Source: Bryobacteraceae bacterium (GTDB taxonomy: Bacteria > Acidobacteriota > Terriglobia > Bryobacterales > Bryobacteraceae). Taken from it: a stretch of DNA of 5,266 bases. Both the position numbers and the translations under genes were made by a program. A model generated the notes under the pieces. It saw only the letters and a list, made by a program, of their open reading frames with translations. It searched no databases and was not told where the DNA came from. The DNA is taken from assembly GCA_030039005.1 (NCBI GenBank), contig JASHQT010000314.1, positions 1-5,266 on the forward strand, given 5' to 3'. This document shows positions 1 to 5,266 of the stretch, one piece after another (position 1 is the stretch's first letter; every line of letters begins with the position of its first letter).

Positions 1-540
1 GCCATTCGCACGGCGCGCTTGGCGCGCGAAGTCGGTCTCTCGAATTGGGTGAAGCTCGAAGTGATCGGCGACCAAAAGACGCTATTCCCCGACAACGCCG
101 GCCTCGTGGAAGCCACGCGCGTGCTCGCGCGCGAAGGTTTCATCGTGCTGCCGTATACCAACGACGATCTGGTGAACGCCCGCAAGCTCGTCGACGCCGG
201 AGCCGCCGCGGTGATGCCCCTCGGCGCGCCCATCGGTTCGGGTCTCGGCATCCAAAACACCACCAACCTGCGCATCTTGCGTGAATCCATCACTGAAGTT
301 CCGCTCATCGTGGACGCGGGCGTCGGCACGGCTTCCGACGCCGCCATCGCGATGGAACTCGGGTTCGAGGGTGTGCTCATGAACACCGCCATTGCCGAAG
401 CCGAGGAGTCCGAAAAAATGGCCGAAGCCATGAAACTCGCCGTCCAGGCCGGCCGCCTCGCCTATCTCGCCGGCCGCATGCCGAAGAAGCTCTACGCCAG
501 CGCCAGCAGCCCGCTCGCCGGTGTCGTCGGAAGCAGCTAG
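1..540 (+). CDS. thiG: Thiazole synthase ThiG, 5'-truncated by the window edge
   Basis: ThiG builds the thiazole phosphate ring of thiamine in the cytoplasm from 1-deoxy-D-xylulose 5-phosphate (DXP), dehydroglycine and the ThiS thiocarboxylate. The frame is open from base 1, so this is the C-terminal 179 residues of a protein usually about 255-270 long; the TTG at 19 is internal, not a start. Visible marks, numbered from the first codon: WVKLEVI at 16-22, where K18 is the Schiff-base lysine that binds DXP and E20 its acidic partner; PIGSGLGI at 77-84, the phosphate-binding loop; IVDAGVG with D105, the second catalytic acid; NTA at 128-130; and the typical C-terminal [11 protein letters not shown]. 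The K18-to-D105 spacing is close to that of characterised ThiG (K96 to D182 in Bacillus subtilis). All key residues in view are intact. thiS or other thi genes probably lie upstream, outside the window. It converges on the leftward operon ending at 597. Confidence 0.96.
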   Translation, partial: AIRTARLAREVGLSNWVKLEVIGDQKTLFPDNAGLVEATRVLAREGFIVLPYTNDDLVNARKLVDAGAAAVMPLGAPIGSGLGIQNTTNLRILRESITEVPLIVDAGVGTASDAAIAMELGFEGVLMNTAIAEAEESEKMAEAMKLAVQAGRLAYLAGRMPKKLYASASSPLAGVVGSS

Positions 541-549
541 AGCTACTTC
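530..549. terminator. Near-perfect palindrome across the thiG stop codon, possible weak terminator
   Basis: GAAGCAGCT (530-538) faces AGCTACTTC (541-549) around a 2-base centre, with a single mismatch. As RNA it could fold as a short stem with a loop of about six bases that includes the thiG stop codon. The only nearby T-run is TTTT at 562-565, so it is not a classic rho-independent terminator. It sits between two converging transcription units, where a bidirectional terminator would make sense. The fold is seen in the sequence; the function is inferred. Confidence 0.25.
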
Positions 550-596
550 TAACTCCTGCCCTTTTCGCTAGCGGTTTAGCCCTGCCAGCCACAGGT

Positions 597-743
597 TCAT
601 CCGCTGGCGAACTTCTTCGAGAGATCTGCGACGCGGCCTTCGTCCGCCGACCGGATGCCTCGGTCAATGGCCGCTGGCGTCGCTTCGTCCTCCGGTTTGA
701 GGATCTCCGATTCACTATTCGTCAAGCTCCCTCCCTCGGACAT
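597..743 (-). CDS. Small acidic 48-aa protein, antitoxin-like, in operon with the SIS gene
   Basis: A short leftward gene, ATG at 743 and TGA at 599-597, encoding 48 residues with no signal peptide or membrane segment. The start is well supported: AGGAG lies 8 bases upstream and overlaps the stop codon of the SIS gene, leaving an 11-base gap, so the two genes are very likely cotranscribed. The protein is acidic (10 Asp/Glu against 6 Lys/Arg). Its centre, residues 24-38 (AAIDRGIRSADEGRV), followed by LSKKFASG at the C-terminus, resembles from memory the C-terminal region of small antitoxins or regulators paired with RelE/ParE-type toxins, which often end in a similar A-I-D-x-G-I pattern. No toxin follows: the ATG overlapping the stop (ATGA, 600-597) opens a frame of only 10 codons. 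It could instead be an uncharacterised small protein linked to the SIS enzyme. Existence is fairly secure from the ribosome binding site and spacing; function is a guess. Confidence 0.6.
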   Translation of the reverse strand: MSEGGSLTNSESEILKPEDEATPAAIDRGIRSADEGRVADLSKKFASG

Positions 744-751
744 TGACAGAT

Positions 752-756
752 CTCCT
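752..756 (-). promoter_or_regulatory. Shine-Dalgarno AGGAG for the 48-aa gene
   Basis: On the minus strand AGGAG is followed by 8 bases and then ATG (743-741). Its first two bases are the last two of the SIS gene's TAG stop (757-755), so terminating ribosomes would be positioned to restart on the small gene. This site is the main argument that the small frame is a real gene. Confidence 0.7.
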
Positions 757-1792
757 ACAGCGTCCGCGTCACCTTGCTCAGCGCCCGCGGCTGGTCCGGA
801 TTCAACCCCTTCTCCTCGGCCAGCGACGCCGCGAACAACTGCGCTGGAATAATGTATGGAATCGGCGTGAAGATTTCCTCCAACGCCACCGGCACGATCA
901 CGGACCTCCGGTCGCGCGCCGCCTCCACGTTGCTCACGTCCGTGATGATCATGGTCTCGGCCTTCAATTCATGCAGCGTCGCCAGCATCTCGCGCGTCCC
1001 GGGCCACGTCACGCCGGACGGCGCAAACACAAACGCCGGGAAGGACGCCTCCAGCATCGCGATCGGACCGTGCAGCAGGTCGGCGCTTGAAAAGCGCTCG
1101 GCCACCACGTAGCAGGTTTCCATCAGCTTCAGCGCGAACTCGAACGCGCTGGCATAATTGAGCCCGCGTCCCAGCACCACCGCGTGCTCCACGAAGCGAT
1201 AGCGCTCGGCGCGCCGCGCCATTTCGAGTTCCAGGGTCAGGGCGCGCTCGGTCCACTCGGGCACTCGCGCCAGATCGTCCAGCGCAATATCGGCTCCCAG
1301 CGCAACGGCGAGCAGATAGAGCAGCAGCAACTGCCCGGTGTAGGTCTTCGTCGCCGCGACGCTTTTTTCGCGTCCCGAATGCACCAGAAACAGGTGCTGG
1401 GCGATCCGGGACAACGCGCTCGAGCCTTCGGTAGTGAACCCGATGGTCCGCGCGCCTTGCTCGCGCGCCCGCTCCAACACCACGTTGGTATCGGTGGATT
1501 CGCCCGATTGCGAAATCGCCACCACTAGCACGCCGTCGAACCGGAACGGCGCGTCGTACAGCGTGAAAATCGATGGCGCCGCCATCGTCACCGGGATCCC
1601 GGTGGTCATCTCCAGCAGGTAGCGTCCGAACTGCGCCGCGTTATCGGACGTGCCGCGCGCGGCCAGCATGATCAGCCGCGGCGGATCGCGCTCTAAAACT
1701 TTGCGCAGTTCCTCGATCGGCCCGCGCTCAGCCTGCAATGTCCGTTCGAGCACAGCCGGTTGCTCGAGGATCTCGTCTCGCATTTGTGACAT
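755..1792 (-). CDS. Two-SIS-domain aminosugar isomerase/deaminase (GlmS C-terminal-like, NagB-II type)
   Basis: A 345-residue cytoplasmic protein with two sugar isomerase (SIS) domains, about 30-165 and 195-335, matching the isomerase half of glucosamine-6-phosphate synthase (GlmS) but lacking the glutaminase half. Domain 1 shows ARGTSDNAA (45-53), SQSGESTDT (94-102, the sugar-phosphate loop) and SVAATKTYTGQ (144-154). Domain 2 shows LGRGLNYASAFEFALKLME (207-225), LLHGP (239-243) and DQPRALSK (333-340). By comparison with E. coli GlmS, the isomerase residues E481, K485, E488, H504 and K603 correspond to E218, K222, E225, H241 and K340, all present. Enzymes of this build are usually glucosamine-6-phosphate deaminases (NagB-II) or related AgaS/FrlB-like enzymes; the exact substrate cannot be read here. 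The ATG at 1792 fits the family N-terminus; the frame stays open upstream to 2056, but that part overlaps the secretin gene. A second ATG lies at 1783. Neither has a Shine-Dalgarno site. It follows the secretin by 41 bases. Confidence 0.88.
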   Translation of the reverse strand: MSQMRDEILEQPAVLERTLQAERGPIEELRKVLERDPPRLIMLAARGTSDNAAQFGRYLLEMTTGIPVTMAAPSIFTLYDAPFRFDGVLVVAISQSGESTDTNVVLERAREQGARTIGFTTEGSSALSRIAQHLFLVHSGREKSVAATKTYTGQLLLLYLLAVALGADIALDDLARVPEWTERALTLELEMARRAERYRFVEHAVVLGRGLNYASAFEFALKLMETCYVVAERFSSADLLHGPIAMLEASFPAFVFAPSGVTWPGTREMLATLHELKAETMIITDVSNVEAARDRRSVIVPVALEEIFTPIPYIIPAQLFAASLAEEKGLNPDQPRALSKVTRTL

Positions 1793-1833
1793 GAGAAAAG
1801 GAGGATCGCTCTTCGCTTCTATTGTCGCCGGAA

Positions 1834-3447
1834 CTAAAATTCCGTCGCCAGCCGCGTCTCGCTTCCCGACCACACGCTCCATCCAGCATTTTCCGCAGGC
1901 GGCGCCACGGTCACCTGCGGCTTGAGCACGATCAAGGTCTCGCCTTGATCCTTGGTGATGGTTTTGTTCGACAGGAACGGAATGTAGCTCAGCAGGGGAA
2001 ACCCGGTGATGGCCTTGGCTTCCTGGGACGTCATCAAGCCCGAGAGCACCGCCCATTCGCCCGCCATGACATCCACTTTGGATTGGTACTGCGTGTTTAT
2101 GATCACCGGAATTCCGTTAGTGGTGGTCGCGCCTAGCATCTTGAACTCGGCGTCCACGTCCAGGTACACCTCGTCACTGCTGATAATATGCGGAGTCACT
2201 TTCATCACCAGCCCCAGGTCTTCGAAATTGACGGTGGGCGGCGGAGTGTAAACGGTGCCCGTCCCGGAGGTGTTCCCATAATATCCGGCCGTGATGATGG
2301 GATATTTCTCTCCCACGTGCAGTTGCGCGGGCAGGCCGTCCACGGCCGCCAGCTTTGCGTCGTATACGCTTTCCGAGTTGGATTTCGAAACTGTCGCGAA
2401 AAGCTGCGCGCTAGTGATCCCCAGGCCTAGCAGGCTCGCGCCGCCGCCGAACGCGAGAAAGGTGGTGTAGTTGGACGCGAAGAAATTATAGGCGTTCGTG
2501 ACATTCGCCTGGTTGAGGAAGCTGGAAATCGCAAACGCGGTCGGCAGCGCGAGGCCATAATTGAGGGTCGAAGAGACATCCGTCGTCAAAATCTCGACCT
2601 CCACCGTCACTTGCGGACGCGGCCGCAGCAGATCCGCCAGCAGCTTGCGCGCCAGGCGCACCTTGGTCACCGCATCCTTCACCAGAATCAGGTGCTGCAG
2701 CGGATCGACCGTCAATTTCTTGATGTCCAACGCGCCGCGAACGGCGTTGGCCAAGTCCTGGATTTCCTTCGGGTCGATAGTTTCCGGGAACGGCAACACC
2801 ACCGCTGCGGTTCGCTCGAACTCAGTTCGTTTTTGCGTGGTGTCGTTAGCGACGAAGATGAAGCGCGGGCTCACCGGGACCAGGAAAGAGTCCGTGGCGG
2901 ATTCGAGCGCGTTCAGCGCCTCGCGGTAATCGGCGCCGGCAAGCTGGAAACCGAACGCGGACGTGGGCTTGTAGTCGGGGTCGAACAGCACCTTCAAGTG
3001 CAGCATTGCCGCCACCTGTTCCCACAAGGCTTTGGAGTCGCCGCGCAGGTCGTAGTCCCGCCGTCCGGGCTCCGCTTCCAGCTTGGCCGGTGGCAGGGGT
3101 TGCCGCGCTTCTTCGATATCGGCTTCGCTGATCTTTCCGAACAGGGTGCGGTCCATCTTCTCGCTCGCCAGTAACGGAAGCTTCGCCGGGCTGGCCTCTT
3201 TCAGACTGGCGGCGGGCCGCAACGCCTGCGCGCGCGCCCAATATTCGCCGTTGGTGGGGTCGGCCGCCGCGGCTTCCGCGTAAAGCACGTACGCCTGAAC
3301 GATCTGGCCGTCCTTTTCTGCCTTTTGCGCCTGGCGAAAAAGCTTCTCGGCCTGTGATTCTGCCCTCGCCACACCGCTTCCGCCGGCGAGCAACAATAGG
3401 ATGGCCAGAGACAACCTCACTAGAGGATTGACGCCTCCGGCGCCCAT
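1834..3447 (-). CDS. Secretin-family outer-membrane protein (GspD/PilQ type) with TPR-like N-terminus
   Basis: A 537-residue exported protein. Secretins form large multimeric outer-membrane gates for type II/III secretion, type IV pili or filamentous phage. Order of parts: signal peptide ending about ARA at 27-29; a TPR-like helical pair at about 31-78; an STN/N0-like domain at about 131-202; an N1-like (secretin_N) domain at about 214-275; and the secretin core at about 278-511. The core carries VGEKYPII (378-385, the usual VGxxxP pattern), a glycine-rich stretch FGGGASLLGLG (333-343) likely in the gate, EDLGLVMKVTPHI (409-421), and the C-terminal signature running from WAVLSGL (465) through FPLLSYIPFL (483-492) to ETLIVLKPQV (503-512). 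No AMIN domain is seen, so it is not a standard PilQ. ATG at 3447 gives a long n-region; GTG at codon 10 (3420), 13 bases after GGAGG, would give a more typical signal peptide. It is the first gene of the leftward operon and divergent from the AAA+ ATPase. Which system it serves is not shown. Confidence 0.92.
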   Translation of the reverse strand: MGAGGVNPLVRLSLAILLLLAGGSGVARAESQAEKLFRQAQKAEKDGQIVQAYVLYAEAAAADPTNGEYWARAQALRPAASLKEASPAKLPLLASEKMDRTLFGKISEADIEEARQPLPPAKLEAEPGRRDYDLRGDSKALWEQVAAMLHLKVLFDPDYKPTSAFGFQLAGADYREALNALESATDSFLVPVSPRFIFVANDTTQKRTEFERTAAVVLPFPETIDPKEIQDLANAVRGALDIKKLTVDPLQHLILVKDAVTKVRLARKLLADLLRPRPQVTVEVEILTTDVSSTLNYGLALPTAFAISSFLNQANVTNAYNFFASNYTTFLAFGGGASLLGLGITSAQLFATVSKSNSESVYDAKLAAVDGLPAQLHVGEKYPIITAGYYGNTSGTGTVYTPPPTVNFEDLGLVMKVTPHIISSDEVYLDVDAEFKMLGATTTNGIPVIINTQYQSKVDVMAGEWAVLSGLMTSQEAKAITGFPLLSYIPFLSNKTITKDQGETLIVLKPQVTVAPPAENAGWSVWSGSETRLATEF

Positions 3448-3526
3448 ATCGTGTAGGGAGTAAGCCTTACATTGTAAATAAATGTGACCAGTCGACCGAT
3501 GACACTAGTGAGGCTTCGTATCCTTC
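3448..3526. promoter_or_regulatory. Divergent control region between the secretin and AAA+ ATPase genes
   Basis: A 79-base gap between two outward-pointing genes, so promoters for both should lie here or just inside the genes. Its centre (about 3460-3490) is clearly richer in A and T than the surroundings. On the minus strand TACAAT (3476-3471) matches a sigma-70 -10 box at 5 of 6 positions and would give a short leader for the secretin, but no good -35 is seen at 16-18 bases. No convincing -10/-35 pair is seen for the ATPase. GTGAGG (3508-3513) is a weak ribosome binding site, 13 bases before the ATPase ATG. The promoter role is inferred from layout. Confidence 0.55.
3460..3485. repeat. Three overlapping palindromes, candidate operator
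   Basis: Within 26 bases there are GTAAG-C-CTTAC (3460-3470), TTACA-T-TGTAA (3467-3477) and ACATT-7 bases-AATGT (3469-3473 with 3481-3485), each with perfect arms. Overlapping symmetric sites between divergent genes are typical of binding sites for dimeric regulators that control both directions. They also cover the possible TACAAT -10 box of the secretin, which would suit repression. The regulator is not identifiable. Confidence 0.45.
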
Positions 3527-4795
3527 ATGGCAGCAACACTTGTTCCGGCCCACGCCGGTTTCAGTCCTCCTATTCCCCAAAACTTTGAGGACTTAGGCAT
3601 CTCGCAATCGTTGGTGCTCGATCTGGTCCTGCGCCGGCTGCTGCTCGAAGGCTTCAGTAACCTGCAAGGCCTCAGCAATACCCTAAAGCTCTCCATCCCC
3701 GTATTGAATGTCGTATTCAATCACATGCGCCAGCAGCAACTGGTGGAAGTGAAAGGGATGCTGGGCAACGACTATAACTTCACGCTCTCGCAAAGCGGCA
3801 AAATGCTGGCCGGCGAGCGCTTTCAGATCAGCCAGTACGCCGGCGCCGCTCCCGTTTCCTTGAAGGATTATCACAGCGCCACCAAGGCCCAGTCGGCGCA
3901 GGTGAAAATCGACCGCAAAATCCTGCGCTCGGCGTTTTCCGATCTGGTGGTGAACGATCAGCTTCTCGATCAGCTCGGCCCGGCGCTGATCTCGCAAAAC
4001 TCCATTTTCGTGTATGGCCCCACCGGGAACGGCAAAACCAGCCTGGCCGAGCGCATGCTGCGTGTTTACCAGGATGCCGTGCTGTTGCCCTACGCCGTGG
4101 AAGTGGACAACCAAGTCATCAGCAACTATGACCCGGTGGTGCATCAAAAGCTCGGGATGGAAGACCCGGACGTGGATCCGCGCTGGGTGCTCTGCCGCCG
4201 GCCGTGCATCGTGGTGGGAGGCGAGTTGATCCCCAGCATGCTGGAGCTGCGCCTGGACGAAGCCTCCGGCATCTATGCCGCGCCGCTGCAAATGAAGGCC
4301 AACAACGGCATTTTCATCATCGATGACTTTGGCCGCCAGTTGATGTCGCCGCGCGACCTGCTCAACCGCTGGATCGTGCCGCTCGATCGCCGCATCGATT
4401 ACCTCACGCTCACCTCCGGCATGAAGTTCGGCGTGCCCTTCGAGCTGATGGTGGTGTTTTCCACGAACCTCGATCCGCACGATCTGGCCGATGAAGCCTT
4501 CCTGCGCCGTATTCAAAGCAAGGTATTGCTCGAAGACGTCACCGCCGATATTTTCGACCAGATCTTCGACCGCGTGCTCGATGCGAATCGTGTGCCTGCG
4601 GAGGCCGGCTGCGCGGAGTATTTACGAAGCCGCTGCCTGTTGGCCACGCCCAGAGGCCTGCATGCCTGCTATCCGCTCGATATCTACAAGCAGGTGAAAG
4701 CCATCAGCGAGTACGAAGGCCAACCGGTCCGCATGACCAAGACTGCCATCGATCGCGCCGTCGCCCTCTACTTCGCGCGCACGTCCGCCGATTAG
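3527..4795 (+). CDS. AAA+ ATPase with N-terminal winged-helix-like region
   Basis: A 422-residue soluble protein with no signal peptide or membrane segment. The N-terminal 100 residues look like a winged helix (LVLRRLLLEG at 33-42, helices to about 73, then a beta wing and LSQSGKMLAGE at 87-97), followed by a linker with YAGAAPVSLKDY (104-115). The AAA+ module has Walker A GPTGNGKT (164-171), Walker B IFIIDD (262-267), sensor 1 in FSTN (N314), a likely arginine finger in FLRRIQSK (R327/R328), and a possible sensor 2 arginine in TPRGLH (R376). All residues needed for ATP binding and hydrolysis appear intact. From memory, such proteins are annotated only as AAA family ATPase or ATPase with chaperone activity; a precise role is not established. 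It is divergent from a secretin, so a link to envelope machinery assembly or to control of that locus is possible but inferred. ATG at 3527 has only a weak upstream GAGG. It converges on the BON gene with 32 bases between stop codons and no clear terminator hairpin. Confidence 0.88.
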   Translation: MAATLVPAHAGFSPPIPQNFEDLGISQSLVLDLVLRRLLLEGFSNLQGLSNTLKLSIPVLNVVFNHMRQQQLVEVKGMLGNDYNFTLSQSGKMLAGERFQISQYAGAAPVSLKDYHSATKAQSAQVKIDRKILRSAFSDLVVNDQLLDQLGPALISQNSIFVYGPTGNGKTSLAERMLRVYQDAVLLPYAVEVDNQVISNYDPVVHQKLGMEDPDVDPRWVLCRRPCIVVGGELIPSMLELRLDEASGIYAAPLQMKANNGIFIIDDFGRQLMSPRDLLNRWIVPLDRRIDYLTLTSGMKFGVPFELMVVFSTNLDPHDLADEAFLRRIQSKVLLEDVTADIFDQIFDRVLDANRVPAEAGCAEYLRSRCLLATPRGLHACYPLDIYKQVKAISEYEGQPVRMTKTAIDRAVALYFARTSAD

Positions 4796-4797
4796 AC

Positions 4798-4816
4798 CGC
4801 GCCCGTAACGCGCCCG
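4798..4816. repeat. Short direct repeat in the convergent gap
   Basis: CGCGCCCG occurs at 4798-4805 and again at 4809-4816, separated by TAA. It lies between the ATPase stop codon and the BON gene stop codon. It forms no stable hairpin and may be chance in GC-rich DNA. Confidence 0.3.
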
Positions 4817-4827
4817 GAGATCCGCGC

Positions 4828-5130
4828 TCAGTGTGTGGGACTCGCGGTCACCTGTAAGTTATCGACCACCCGCGCTACGTGCGGCACACTGCCGGCAATC
4901 GACTCCGCCTTTGCTTTTTGCTCCGCCGAATCCACCTGCCCCGATAGCGTCACTACGCTATTCGTGGAATTAACCGAAATATTCGGCACCGTAGACAGTC
5001 CCTCGTCGGAAGCCAGTTTGGATTTCACATCCGCGGTAATTTCCAGGTCTCGAACCTGCTGCTCGGGAGAGGAATTCGTGCGGCAGCCGAGAAGCACCGC
5101 GGCCAGCCCCACAGCCAGAAGAATTTTCAC
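4828..5130 (-). CDS. BON-domain lipoprotein
   Basis: A 100-residue exported lipoprotein. The signal peptide MKILLAVGLAAVLLGC ends in a lipobox (LLGC, lipidated C16); the following residue is Arg rather than Asp, which by the E. coli rule favours the outer membrane. Residues about 26-95 form one BON domain, with helix DVKSKLASD (34-42), strand VVTLSGQV (59-66), AEQKAKAESIAG (69-80) and the closing VARVVDNLQV (85-94). BON domains, as in OsmY and DolP, are thought to bind phospholipid or envelope surfaces and often act in osmotic or envelope stress. The start is GTG at 5130-5128, supported by GGAGGG nine bases upstream. It lies 54 bases downstream of an FAH-family gene on the same strand and may be cotranscribed with it or have its own promoter. 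Single-BON lipoproteins of this size are common; the specific role is unknown. Confidence 0.88.
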   Translation of the reverse strand: MKILLAVGLAAVLLGCRTNSSPEQQVRDLEITADVKSKLASDEGLSTVPNISVNSTNSVVTLSGQVDSAEQKAKAESIAGSVPHVARVVDNLQVTASPTH

Positions 5131-5139
5131 TTTGAAGCG

Positions 5140-5145
5140 CCCTCC
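5140..5145 (-). promoter_or_regulatory. Shine-Dalgarno GGAGGG for the BON lipoprotein
   Basis: On the minus strand GGAGGG precedes the GTG start (5130-5128) with a 9-base spacer. This decides the non-ATG start, which also places the signal peptide exactly at the N-terminus. Confidence 0.75.
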
Positions 5146-5184
5146 ACCGTTAGTTCAGCACGCGGGGGCGCAGCGTATCGGGAG

Positions 5185-5266
5185 TCACGCGGCGGGGAGA
5201 TGCCGTTCTACCGGATTGCGCAGAACTCCGATCCCCTCGATCTCCACTTCCACCACATCGCCGGGG
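5185..5266 (-). CDS. Fumarylacetoacetate hydrolase (FAH) family protein, C-terminal 26 codons only
   Basis: The minus strand enters the window in an open frame (first full codon at 5265) and stops at TGA 5187-5185. The 26 residues begin PGDVVEVEIEGIGVLRNPVE, which matches the closing strand of FAH-family enzymes (GDVVEVEIEGIGxLxNPV). The family includes fumarylacetoacetase, fumarylpyruvate hydrolase and the isomerase/decarboxylases of homoprotocatechuate breakdown, all metal-dependent enzymes acting on 2,4-diketo acids in the cytoplasm. The metal-binding residues and the rest of the protein lie outside the window, so the substrate cannot be told. It is upstream of, and codirectional with, the BON lipoprotein gene. 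Confidence 0.8.
   Translation of the reverse strand, partial: PGDVVEVEIEGIGVLRNPVERHLPAA

Noticed and set aside
584..608. GCCAGC / GCTGGC hairpin with a 13-base loop as a terminator
   Set aside because: No T-run follows in either direction, the loop is long, and it overlaps the end of the 48-codon gene.
597..746. A plus-strand open frame with protein-like content ending at TGA 744-746
   Set aside because: It is codon-for-codon antisense to the 48-codon minus-strand gene, which has a ribosome binding site; the plus frame has no start codon with one.
1796..1804. Plus-strand AAAAGGAGG as a ribosome binding site for a rightward gene (TTG at 1822)
   Set aside because: The spacing to TTG is 17 bases and the frame is antisense to the well-supported secretin C-terminus; the product has no recognisable features.
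1793..2056. N-terminal extension of the SIS protein to an ATG at 2056
   Set aside because: The extra residues overlap the secretin coding region in another frame and do not resemble any SIS protein; the family-like sequence begins at 1792.
3683..4516. Long minus-strand frame of 277 codons inside the ATPase gene
   Set aside because: It is antisense to the ATPase, whose Walker and sensor motifs are intact; the His/Gln/Val-rich product is typical of a shadow of a GC-rich gene.
4796..4827. Terminator between the convergent ATPase and BON genes
   Set aside because: Only a direct repeat and 4-base complementary stretches are present; there is no stable stem and no T-run.

Overview
The window is GC-rich, tightly packed chromosomal DNA that looks like it comes from a free-living Gram-negative bacterium. 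The secretin and the BON-domain lipoprotein imply an outer membrane. The gene mix and codon style resemble soil Acidobacteria (Solibacter/Bryobacter-like), but that placement is an impression from memory and not proven by the sequence. I see no tRNA, rRNA, CRISPR array, insertion sequence or phage gene.

Layout, left to right: (1) the 3' two-thirds of thiG, thiazole synthase, on the + strand (1-540). (2) A leftward block on the - strand, read from 3447 down to 597: a secretin with a TPR-like N-terminus (3447-1834), a stand-alone two-SIS-domain sugar isomerase/deaminase (1792-755), and a 48-codon gene (743-597). This small gene is introduced by a strong AGGAG ribosome binding site that overlaps the SIS stop codon. 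Gaps of 41 and 11 bases make an operon likely. (3) A 79-base AT-richer divergent control region (3448-3526) containing overlapping palindromes. (4) A rightward AAA+ ATPase with an N-terminal winged-helix-like region (3527-4795). (5) A convergent 32-base gap, then a leftward pair: a GTG-started BON-domain lipoprotein (5130-4828) and, upstream of it, the last 26 codons of a fumarylacetoacetate hydrolase (FAH) family enzyme (from 5266 to 5185).

The part most worth a second look is the centre. A secretin and an AAA+ ATPase are divergently transcribed from one short palindrome-rich region, with no other type II secretion or type IV pilus genes in view. The secretin operon also carries a GlmS-like isomerase half-enzyme and a tiny acidic protein that resembles a solitary antitoxin. 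A joint role for these genes in envelope export or assembly is inference from layout only. The thiG gene at one edge and the FAH/BON pair at the other look like ordinary housekeeping or metabolic neighbours.
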